Source: an uncultured Clostridia bacterium
GTDB lineage: Bacteria; Bacillota; Clostridia; Christensenellales; Borkfalkiaceae
DNA length: 5,494 nt
Assembly: GCA_944338265.1 (NCBI GenBank)
Contig: CALVLO010000097.1
Span: 1-5,494 of the forward strand
Direction of reading: 5' to 3'
A program made the translations under genes and the position numbers. How positions within the stretch are numbered: the first letter of the stretch is position 1; the number at the start of each line of letters is the position of its first letter. Positions 1-5,407 of the stretch are shown here, one piece after another. The notes beneath the pieces were generated by a model, which saw only the letters and a program-made list of their open reading frames with translations, did not search any database and was not told the DNA's origin.

Positions 1-1
1 G

Positions 2-1408
2 GGGGTGTTTTTGCTGATCGTCGGGTTGGGCGCCTTTATGTTGGGGGCAGATCTTTCCATGCTCGTCATCGGCGAAAAGATCGGCGCAACGATGACGCAC
101 TCCCGCAAATTATGGCTCATCGCGCTTCTCTCGTTCGTCATCGGCATCATCGTCACCATCGCCGAGCCCGATCTGCAGATCCTTGCCGAGCAAGTTCCCG
201 CCATCGCGGCGCGGACGCCGCTCAAAAATTATCTGCTCATCCTCACCGTGGCGGTGGGCGTGGGGATCTTCCTCACCATCGGCATGCTGCGCATCGTCTT
301 CCGCATCCCGCTGCACTATCTGCTGCTCGTCTTCTATGCGGCTGCCTTTCTTTTGAGCATCTTCGTCGATCCGAGCTTTTGGGCGGTCTCCTTCGATGCG
401 GGCGGCGTTACGACGGGACCCATGACGGTGCCGTTCATCATGTCGCTGGGTGTGGGCGTTGCGTCCATCCGCGGCGGCAAGGGGAGCAAGAACGATTGCT
501 TCGGTCTCGTCGCGCTCTCGAGCGTCGGACCCATCATCGCCGTGCTCACGCTCGGCATCATCTTCCGGATCAAAGACGTCGAATATGTGCTCGAACCGAT
601 TGCCGAGGTAGAAAACACCCGCGGCGTGTTCTTTGCGTATCTGCACGGCTTCGGCGACTATGCGGTGGAGGTCTCCATCGCACTCTCGCCCATCATCGCC
701 TTCTTTATCCTCTTTCAGGTCATCTTCCGCGCCTTCCGCAAGCGGCAGGTGGTGCGCATTGCGGTCGGCTTTGTCTACACCTTCGTCGGGCTCGCCGTCT
801 TTCTTGCGGGCGCGAACGTCGGCTTCATGCCCGTCGGCCGTGCAGTCGGGCAGGGGCTTGCCTCGCTTGAAGGCGGCTGGAAGTGGCTTCTCGTACCCGT
901 CGGCATGATCATCGGCTATTTCGTCGTCGCGGCGGAGCCCGCCGTGCACGTCCTCAATAAGCAGGTCGAGCGCATGAGCGCGGGCGCCATTTCCGCCTCT
1001 GCCATGATGAAGGGGCTGTGCATCGGCGTGTGTATCTCGCTCGGGCTCGCCATGCTGCGCATCCTCACGGGGATAAATATTATGTGGATCCTCGTCCCTG
1101 GCTATCTCATCGCGCTTGTGCTCACCTTTTTCACGCCGCCGCTGTTTACGGGCATCGCCTTTGATTCGGGCGGCGTCGCGAGCGGTGCGATGGTCTCCTC
1201 CTTCGTGCTTCCGCTCGCCATCGGCGCGTGCAGCGTGCTCGATCCCGCGGGGATCATGACGCAGGCGTTCGGCTGCGTGGCGTTCGTCGCGCTCACGCCG
1301 CTCATCTCCATTCAGGTCCTCGGCATCGACTATAAGCACAAGACGCGCTCGATCAAGCGCAAGTTCCTCGCCGTGGAAGATAAGATCTTGGAGTACGAGG
1401 TGAACTGA
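2..1408 (+). CDS. DUF1538 family integral membrane protein, two tandem domains (5' end outside window)
   Basis: A polytopic membrane protein, probably a transporter or channel of unknown substrate. Residues are counted from the GTG at position 5. It has about a dozen hydrophobic segments and consists of two copies of one domain. Copy 1 holds VGLGAFMLGAD (6-16), EPDLQILAEQV (54-64), FDAGGVTTG (130-138) and FGLVAL (166-171). Copy 2 repeats these as VGLAVFLAGAN (261-271), EPAVHVLNKQV (311-321), FDSGGVASG (386-394) and FGCVAF (422-427), a period of about 256 residues. The duplicated FD-x-GG-V-x-x-G and E-P motifs are typical of DUF1538 and probably line the functional site. The frame stays open to the window edge, and copy 1 lacks the roughly 35-residue leading segment seen in copy 2 (about 225-260). 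The true start therefore lies upstream, and the GTG at 5 is probably internal. The C-terminal tail (443-467) is charged and probably cytoplasmic. The next gene begins 1 nt after this stop, and its PII-like product is the obvious candidate regulator. The family call is firm; the function is not known. Confidence 0.88.
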   Translation, partial: GVFLLIVGLGAFMLGADLSMLVIGEKIGATMTHSRKLWLIALLSFVIGIIVTIAEPDLQILAEQVPAIAARTPLKNYLLILTVAVGVGIFLTIGMLRIVFRIPLHYLLLVFYAAAFLLSIFVDPSFWAVSFDAGGVTTGPMTVPFIMSLGVGVASIRGGKGSKNDCFGLVALSSVGPIIAVLTLGIIFRIKDVEYVLEPIAEVENTRGVFFAYLHGFGDYAVEVSIALSPIIAFFILFQVIFRAFRKRQVVRIAVGFVYTFVGLAVFLAGANVGFMPVGRAVGQGLASLEGGWKWLLVPVGMIIGYFVVAAEPAVHVLNKQVERMSAGAISASAMMKGLCIGVCISLGLAMLRILTGINIMWILVPGYLIALVLTFFTPPLFTGIAFDSGGVASGAMVSSFVLPLAIGACSVLDPAGIMTQAFGCVAFVALTPLISIQVLGIDYKHKTRSIKRKFLAVEDKILEYEVN

Positions 1409-1409
1409 C

Positions 1410-2222
1410 ATGGCGGAAAAGATCAGACAGCCCAAAAGAGAGGGCGCCGCGCAGCGTGCGGCGGGCAGCGCCATCGGGAACAAATTCGGGCGCGCCGCAG
1501 GGAGGAGCCAGGGGCGCGTCAAGCTGCTGGTGAGCATCGTCAACAAAGGGGACGAAGTCCGCTTAAAGGAGACGGTGGACGATGTCTCCCTTGCGCTCAC
1601 CGTCAATTTTGACGGCGTCGGGACGGCGCATTCGCAGGTCTTGGATTATCTCGGCATCGGGAGCACGGAAAAATCGGTGACGCTTTCCCTCATTCCCGAG
1701 AGCGATGAAGAGCGCATCATGCGGGAGATCCGCACGCGCATCTCGCTCTATTTGGTCGGGCGCGGGATCTCGTTCACCGTGCCGCTGACGGGGATCTCGG
1801 AGATCGTCGCAAACGGCATCACGGGCGCCGCCGCAGAAAGGAGCATCGAGGAGGGAAAACGCATGACGGAAGAGAAGAGAAAGTACGATCTCATCGTCGC
1901 GGCGGTCGCCGCAGGCTACGCCGAAGAAGGGATGGAGGCTGCCCGCGCCGTGGGCGCGGCGGGCGGCACCATCATCCATGCCCATTCGCTCGGTAATACA
2001 AAGGCGGAGCAGTTTATCGGTGTCTCGCTCATGGAGGAGCAGGATATTCTCCTCATCCTCACCAAGCGGGAGGGGAAGCGCTCCATCATGCAGGCGCTCT
2101 TCGATAAGGTCGGGCTCAAGACGCCCGCGGGCGGCGTCATCTTCTCCGTTCCCGTCGATAAGACGGCGGGCATCTCTGCGGCAGACGAGGCGGAAGCGAC
2201 GGAGAAGGCGGAAGAGGCATGA
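1410..2222 (+). CDS. Tandem PII-like nitrogen-regulator-type protein (two domains)
   Basis: A probable cytoplasmic signalling protein with two PII-like ferredoxin-fold domains, at about residues 37-130 and 159-255, joined by a charged linker (about 140-157). Each half starts with a beta strand (KLLVSIV; DLIVAAV), then a helix, a strand (ALTVNFDGVGT; GGTIIHAHSLGNT), a short loop, a strand (SVTLSLIP; DILLILTK), a helix and a closing strand ending in a proline (SFTVPL; GGVIFSVPVD). The end of domain 2, with K235-V-G-L-K-T-P-A-G-G, resembles the ligand-binding C-terminal part of classical PII proteins. The loop equivalent to the T-loop is short and lacks the classical uridylylation tyrosine context. 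A basic tail (1-36) precedes domain 1 and an acidic Ala/Glu tail (257-270) ends the protein. The ATG is supported by AGGTGA at 1398-1403. The 1-nt gap behind the membrane gene recalls AmtB/GlnB-type pairs, so control of that protein by a small ligand is inferred. The ligand is unknown. Confidence 0.82.
   Translation: MAEKIRQPKREGAAQRAAGSAIGNKFGRAAGRSQGRVKLLVSIVNKGDEVRLKETVDDVSLALTVNFDGVGTAHSQVLDYLGIGSTEKSVTLSLIPESDEERIMREIRTRISLYLVGRGISFTVPLTGISEIVANGITGAAAERSIEEGKRMTEEKRKYDLIVAAVAAGYAEEGMEAARAVGAAGGTIIHAHSLGNTKAEQFIGVSLMEEQDILLILTKREGKRSIMQALFDKVGLKTPAGGVIFSVPVDKTAGISAADEAEATEKAEEA
1849..1865 (+). promoter_or_regulatory. Possible internal ribosome binding site and ATG in the PII-like gene
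   Basis: A full AGGAGG (1849-1854) lies 8 nt before an in-frame ATG (1863-1865, Met152). Initiation here would give a 119-residue protein made of the second PII-like domain alone. The site lies in the interdomain linker, where the alternative product would begin cleanly. It may be chance, because the codons for Glu-Glu-Gly read as this motif anyway. That internal initiation occurs is inference. Confidence 0.35.
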
Positions 2223-2914
2223 GACGGCTCATCTGCATCGGGGGCGGAGAGCTCAAAAACCGCGAAACGCTGCCCATCGATGCGTATATCGCCGACGAGG
2301 CGCGGCAGGCGGCAGGCGAGCGCCGCGCGTGCGGATTGTTCATCCCCACCGCAAGTCACGATTGCATGCCCTATTACAATACCTTCCATAAGGTGTATAC
2401 GGGGCAGTTCGGGCTCAAAACGGATGTGGCGCTCACCGTCGGCAGAGAGATAGACGAAGCGCGGATGGCGGAAAAATTCGCGCGGGCAGATTTTTTGTAT
2501 GTGGGTGGCGGGAATACCCTCTTTATGCTGGAACAGTGGCGGTGCACCAAGCTGCTGCAATATATCAAGGAAGCCTACGAGCGGGGCGTGCTCATCGCAG
2601 GGCTCTCGGCGGGTGCCATCTGTTGGTTCGAAACCATGTATACGGACTCCGCCGTCGAAGGGGAATATGCGCTTGCAGCGGGGCTCGGTTGGGTGAAAGG
2701 AAAAATTTCTCCGCATTACGACGAAAGAACGCTTGACTTTGACGAGGCGGTATTGTATAATAAGTTTCGCGCTTGGGGTATTGAGAACGGCGCCGCGCTC
2801 GAGTTTGCAGAGGGGAAGCCCGTCAAAAAGCTCGGCAACGGCAAGGTTTGGCTTCTCGATGGCACCAATGGCGCATCCGTCGTCAAGACGGAGTGGAAAG
2901 CGGATCAGGCGTAA
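2219..2914 (+). CDS. Peptidase E-like serine peptidase (family S51, class I glutamine amidotransferase-like fold)
   Basis: A 231-residue soluble cytoplasmic protein of the S51 family. Characterised members are dipeptidase E, which cleaves Asp-X dipeptides, and the related cyanophycinases. The N-terminal strand runs into a glycine turn (LICIGGGEL, 4-12). VGGGNT (95-100) is the family oxyanion/ligand loop. The nucleophile elbow is AGLSAGAICW (127-136) with Ser130. His166 in SPHYDE is the expected catalytic base, and Glu195 or a nearby acid would complete the triad. The Ser-to-His spacing of 36 residues fits peptidase E. Length is normal and there is no signal peptide or membrane segment. The ATG overlaps the stop of the PII-like gene in ATGA, and AAGG at 2205-2208 is only a modest ribosome binding site, so translation is probably coupled. 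The operon suggests a role in using a nitrogen-rich peptide or amino-acid derivative, but true specificity cannot be read from sequence. The 3' part also contains a promoter-like sequence. Confidence 0.87.
   Translation: MRRLICIGGGELKNRETLPIDAYIADEARQAAGERRACGLFIPTASHDCMPYYNTFHKVYTGQFGLKTDVALTVGREIDEARMAEKFARADFLYVGGGNTLFMLEQWRCTKLLQYIKEAYERGVLIAGLSAGAICWFETMYTDSAVEGEYALAAGLGWVKGKISPHYDERTLDFDEAVLYNKFRAWGIENGAALEFAEGKPVKKLGNGKVWLLDGTNGASVVKTEWKADQA
2733..2761 (+). promoter_or_regulatory. Consensus-like sigma-A promoter inside the peptidase gene, probably for tRNA-Leu
   Basis: TTGACT (2733-2738), a 17-nt spacer and a perfect TATAAT (2756-2761) lie in codons 172-181 of the peptidase gene. The predicted start is near 2768, which gives about 190 nt of leader before tRNA-Leu. 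No comparable promoter is visible in the short gap directly upstream of the tRNA. The motif is near-perfect; that it is used is inference. Confidence 0.6.
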
Positions 2915-2956
2915 GCCCCGCCTCGGTGATCCCGCCGTGTAAAAATTTGGGAATAT

Positions 2957-3039
2957 GCGGACGTGGCGAAATTGGCAGACGCGCAGGTTTCAGGTTCCTG
3001 TGGGAGACCATGGGGGTTCAAGTCCCTTCGTCCGCACCA
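2957..3039 (+). tRNA. tRNA-Leu (anticodon CAG), CCA encoded
   Basis: A complete class II cloverleaf. The acceptor stem GCGGACG (2957-2963) pairs perfectly with CGTCCGC (3029-3035), followed by discriminator A3036 and encoded CCA (3037-3039). The D stem is GCG/CGC (2966-2968 with 2980-2982), with the conserved GG in its loop. The anticodon stem is CAGG/CCTG plus a terminal T-T mismatch (2984-2988 with 2996-3000). The loop TTCAGGT gives anticodon CAG (2991-2993), reading CUG leucine codons. The long variable arm folds as TGG-GAGA-CCA (3001-3010). The T stem GGGGG/CCCTT (3012-3016 with 3024-3028) has two G-T wobbles and closes the loop TTCAAGT. The long variable arm and discriminator A fit leucine identity. 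It lies 42 nt after the peptidase stop and is transcribed from there or from the promoter at 2733-2761. Confidence 0.96.
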
Positions 3040-3079
3040 AAAGAGAGACGGAGCTGAGCTGTTGCTCCGTCTCTCTTTT
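3039..3079. terminator. Bidirectional intrinsic terminator after tRNA-Leu
   Basis: A perfect 16-bp inverted repeat: arms 3039-3054 and 3064-3079 with a 9-nt loop. The core GAGAGACGGAGC is flanked by AAAA on the left and TTTT on the right, so either strand gives a G+C-rich stem ending in a U-run. The left arm starts at the last A of the tRNA CCA end. It would stop the tRNA transcript on the plus strand, and could also stop leftward transcription arriving from the hydrolase operon. Confidence 0.88.
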
Positions 3080-3108
3080 CATATCTTAACATAAATGTCA
3101 TGATTTTA

Positions 3109-3139
3109 TGCCCGCGAAATATTCAAGATGCGTCGGGCA
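3109..3139. repeat. Weak inverted repeat in the convergent intergenic region
   Basis: TGCCCG (3109-3114) pairs with CGGGCA (3134-3139), and an inner CG/CG pair beyond a one-base bulge can add to the stem. The loop is long and A+T-rich. CGTTTTA follows on the plus strand and TAAAAT on the minus strand, so it is at best a weak auxiliary terminator. Nothing else is recognisable between the tRNA terminator and the hydrolase stop. Confidence 0.3.
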
Positions 3140-3145
3140 CGTTTT

Positions 3146-3181
3146 ACAACCTCCTCAGAGGGTTATCTCTGAGGGGGTTGT
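3146..3181. repeat. 15-bp hairpin enclosing the stop codon of the PHP hydrolase gene
   Basis: Arms 3146-3160 and 3167-3181 (ACAACCTCCTCAGAG against CTCTGAGGGGGTTGT) enclose the 6-nt loop GGTTAT. Plus-strand RNA pairs fully with one G-U wobble, whereas minus-strand RNA has a C-A mismatch at that place. The hydrolase stop codon (TAA, read leftward, 3163-3165) is in the loop, and one arm encodes its last residues. TTGTTTG follows on the plus side and there is no U-run on the minus side. A back-up terminator for rightward readthrough or an mRNA 3'-end structure are both possible. Confidence 0.6.
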
Positions 3182-4377
3182 TTGATCCAAATGGGACTTG
3201 TCCAGGCAAAGCGACCGTCCTCGAGCTCGACGCGCAGATAGTAGCAATCTTCCGCCCGTTCTTGCCGATAGTCAAAAAACAGCATGGAAGGCTGCTTAAA
3301 AATACAGCAATCGCGGCAGTTTTTTACGATAGTCACCTGTTTGACTTTGGCGTCGGCGTTGATGCGGAACCAAATCGTGCGATCTTCTTCCGCCTCTGCC
3401 GTAAACGTTTCGCCCATATAGTGTCCGTTGATGCGGAAGTCGATCTCGACCCTCCCGCCCATAAATGCGTAGCAGCGTTTGGCGCGGAGCGCTTCGAAGA
3501 TGCCTTCCACGGTATTTTCCTTCGCCCAAACGCCCGTGAGTCCGGGAAAATTGTGCGGATAGGGCACATCCTTTAATATGACGCCGTTGTTGCAGAAGTG
3601 ATCGTCCGATCCCGCAATGCAGCCCATATGTGCGCCTTTTTTGAGGGCATCCTGCCACCAGCCGCCCTCTATGAGCGCATCGAGATCGTTGGCGGGGTTG
3701 CCCATGTATTCCGTCGCGTCGCCGCGCGAATAGATCTCGATGAGCGGGGAGATGAGCTCGGTCGGGATGGTTGAAAAATCCGCACCCGCAGAGAGATAAT
3801 AGGTGTCGTGCGGGATGACGAGGATGTCATCGCGGGCAAGGAGGGCACGAAGTTCCTCTTCGGTGATCTCACCGTCGTGCACGCCGCGGCACATTTCGCC
3901 CTCATGATCCCGATAGTAAATGATCATGTTGTTATAGTAGGGATAGGCGTCGCGCTCGTAGGCGAGGAGGGTCGTAAACTTCCCGGGGATATAGTATTCC
4001 TTTACTTTTTGGCGGATGATGTCCCACTTCGACGGGCTGCCGACCCAAAGTTCCGCCCTGCCGACGCCGCCGTGGTCGTGATCGGAGACGGCGGCAAAGT
4101 CCACCTTCACCTCGTCGCGCAGATGGCGGAAATAGCTGTCGATATCGGGGTTGCCGTCGGAGAGGGCGGTGTGCCCGTGCATCTCGCCGATCAAAAGTTT
4201 GAGTGTTGGCGGAGGCGGGTCGAAGGCATGCTGCGCCGCGTCCAGCTCCGCATACAGTTTTTTTGCATCGCCGACGCCGCTGTATACGGCATCGGTAAAG
4301 CGGCGGCACCGCCCCGGAGTATCGAAGCTGCGCGCTTTCCGCTTATCGGGATGGTCCATTCTCAGATCGTCGTTCAT
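3163..4377 (-). CDS. PHP-domain metallohydrolase, CehA/McbA / DUF3604-like
   Basis: A 404-residue cytoplasmic metal-dependent hydrolase of the PHP (polymerase and histidinol phosphatase) fold, without signal peptide. Metal-ligand motifs appear in the family order: GEMHGHT with His67 and His69, then Asp74; SDHDH (98-102); AYE with Glu141; IPHD with His190; IEIY with Glu214; and GSDDH with Asp258 and His260. A barrel of about 60-310 is followed by a beta-rich C-terminal domain (about 311-400) ending in FAWTSPIWI, as in DUF3604-type proteins. Members hydrolyse phosphoester or carbamate-type bonds, but the substrate here cannot be deduced. A full set of metal ligands argues for an active enzyme. 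The C-terminal domain carries an unusual C-R-D-C-C cluster (354-358). The start is supported by AGGAGG (minus strand, 4383-4388) 5 nt upstream. It lies 28 nt downstream of the AraC-type gene and probably shares its transcript. Its stop codon falls inside a hairpin loop. Confidence 0.85.
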   Translation of the reverse strand: MNDDLRMDHPDKRKARSFDTPGRCRRFTDAVYSGVGDAKKLYAELDAAQHAFDPPPPTLKLLIGEMHGHTALSDGNPDIDSYFRHLRDEVKVDFAAVSDHDHGGVGRAELWVGSPSKWDIIRQKVKEYYIPGKFTTLLAYERDAYPYYNNMIIYYRDHEGEMCRGVHDGEITEEELRALLARDDILVIPHDTYYLSAGADFSTIPTELISPLIEIYSRGDATEYMGNPANDLDALIEGGWWQDALKKGAHMGCIAGSDDHFCNNGVILKDVPYPHNFPGLTGVWAKENTVEGIFEALRAKRCYAFMGGRVEIDFRINGHYMGETFTAEAEEDRTIWFRINADAKVKQVTIVKNCRDCCIFKQPSMLFFDYRQERAEDCYYLRVELEDGRFAWTSPIWIKQPPQR

Positions 4378-4405
4378 AAATTCCTCCTGAAAAACGTTGT
4401 TTTGC

Positions 4406-5350
4406 TCAGTGCCTTAAAAGGAAGGGCGGATGGTCTTTTTCACGGTTGATGCTGCGATATTTAGAGGGCGTGAACCCCGTCTCCTCCTTAAATGTTTTAA
4501 TAAAGTGCGCCGAATCCGAAAATCCGCACGCCTGTGCGATATAAGCAACGGACTGCGAGGTGGCGGTGAGCAGCTCGATGGCATGGTTGACGCGCAGTTT
4601 ACGGATATATTCGAAGGGCGTGAGCTTGAAGAGCTGCTTGAATTTTTCGATATAGTTGGTGCGCGATTCCATGGCGATATGGGCAAGGTCATCCAAGCGG
4701 ACGGGCTCGGAGAGATGCTGCATGATAAAATTTACCGAATTGATGATATAGATATAGTTCTTTTTGGCGGTGAGGCGGTCCGCGGTGCTGTACATTTTTT
4801 CGATGAGATAGGAGAGGTCGTAGATAAGTCCCATGGCATATGTCTCGAAAAGGATGGGATGATCTTCGATCTTGGCGAGCCGCGTAAGCTTTTCCATAAG
4901 ATACATTTTCTCGCGCAGCTGCAGCGGGTTGAGCTGCAAAAAGAATGTAGTGGAGGCAATGCTCTTTCGAAGTTCGGGCTCCGTTTCAAAGAGCAGGCGA
5001 AAGCCGGAAAAGTTGTTGAGATCGAGCGAGTGCTTTTGCAGGATCCGCTGTTCGATGAGAAGGTGGAAGATGCACGCCTCGTTATTCTCCGCCCAATAGC
5101 CGTGCTCGATGCGCGGCGGGATGACGAAGACGGCGCCCGGCTCAAACGGGAAATTTTTATCCTCGATATAGTGCCTGCCTCTGCCGCGGACGATGATATT
5201 CAGCTCGTAAAAGTCATGCGCGTGCATGAGAAGGGGAAATTCATCGTCATGATAGTATGCAAGGTGATCGCGCAGCGTAAAGCGTTCGTCGTTGAGGTTG
5301 AACGAGCGCGTTTTGGGATGCAGCCCCAAATGATCGGGATAATGTTCCAT
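4406..5350 (-). CDS. AraC-family transcriptional regulator with N-terminal cupin domain
   Basis: A 314-residue regulator. The N-terminal cupin-type sensor domain (about 20-105) contains HAHDFYEL (43-50), a G-R-G-R turn and FEPGAVFVIPP (69-79) before His83, the usual arrangement in sugar-responsive AraC proteins. A helical linker spans about 110-205. The C-terminal DNA-binding domain (about 205-305) has two helix-turn-helix units: VRLDDLAHIAMESRTNYIEK (217-236) and the AraC signature from SVAYIAQACGFSDSAHF (267-283) to TGFTPSKYR (291-299). The ATG at 5348-5350 is chosen because GGAGG precedes it by 10 nt and the promoter lies just upstream. A longer in-frame reading from TTG at 5405-5407 would start within the -35 hexamer and cannot be on that transcript. 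It is the first gene of a leftward operon with the PHP hydrolase, so it probably controls that gene and possibly itself. The effector is unknown; a sugar or sugar-like ligand is inferred from the family. Confidence 0.92.
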   Translation of the reverse strand: MEHYPDHLGLHPKTRSFNLNDERFTLRDHLAYYHDDEFPLLMHAHDFYELNIIVRGRGRHYIEDKNFPFEPGAVFVIPPRIEHGYWAENNEACIFHLLIEQRILQKHSLDLNNFSGFRLLFETEPELRKSIASTTFFLQLNPLQLREKMYLMEKLTRLAKIEDHPILFETYAMGLIYDLSYLIEKMYSTADRLTAKKNYIYIINSVNFIMQHLSEPVRLDDLAHIAMESRTNYIEKFKQLFKLTPFEYIRKLRVNHAIELLTATSQSVAYIAQACGFSDSAHFIKTFKEETGFTPSKYRSINREKDHPPFLLRH

Positions 5351-5360
5351 TCGTTCAGCG

Positions 5361-5365
5361 CCTCC
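5361..5365 (-). promoter_or_regulatory. Ribosome binding site of the AraC-type gene (decides the start)
   Basis: GGAGG on the minus strand ends 10 nt before the ATG at 5350. The spacing is slightly long but usable. It is the only good ribosome binding site between the promoter and the conserved coding sequence, and so favours the 314-residue product. Confidence 0.7.
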
Positions 5366-5378
5366 ATGATTTTTTCCT

Positions 5379-5407
5379 ATTATATCCCGTGTTTGTGAGA
5401 AAGTCAA
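5379..5407 (-). promoter_or_regulatory. Sigma-A promoter of the AraC/PHP operon
   Basis: Read leftward: TTGACT (5407-5402), a 17-nt spacer and a perfect TATAAT (5384-5379). Transcription should start near 5372, about 22 nt before the ATG. A-rich tracts further upstream (minus strand, about 5431-5436 and 5451-5457) could act as UP-like elements. Confidence 0.85.

Noticed and set aside
110..1606. A 498-codon open frame on the minus strand opposite the membrane-protein gene
   Set aside because: Its translation is dominated by Arg, Asp, Glu and His in low-complexity runs, as expected for the antisense of a G+C-rich membrane-protein gene, and it runs past the end of one real gene into the next. 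No family is recognisable.
2902..2932. Possible hairpin around the peptidase stop codon (AGGCG/CGCCT plus GGATC/GATCC)
   Set aside because: The two short stems are separated by a 4-nt bulge and no T-run follows, so it is not a convincing terminator.
2957..3039. tRNA-Leu as an integration site of a mobile element
   Set aside because: No integrase gene and no duplicated tRNA 3' end are visible in the window; the downstream sequence is a terminator and an ordinary operon.
3808..4449. A 213-codon plus-strand frame opposite the PHP hydrolase gene
   Set aside because: It is the reverse reading of a conserved enzyme with intact metal motifs and crosses the junction of two real genes.
4430..5398. 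A 322-codon open frame on the plus strand opposite the AraC-type gene
   Set aside because: The minus strand encodes a full AraC protein with signature motifs, promoter and ribosome binding site. The plus-strand reading matches no family and has the periodic look of an antisense frame.
5351..5407. Extended AraC reading frame starting at TTG 5405-5407
   Set aside because: The TTG is part of the -35 hexamer and the predicted transcription start is downstream of it, so the extra 19 codons would not be in the mRNA.
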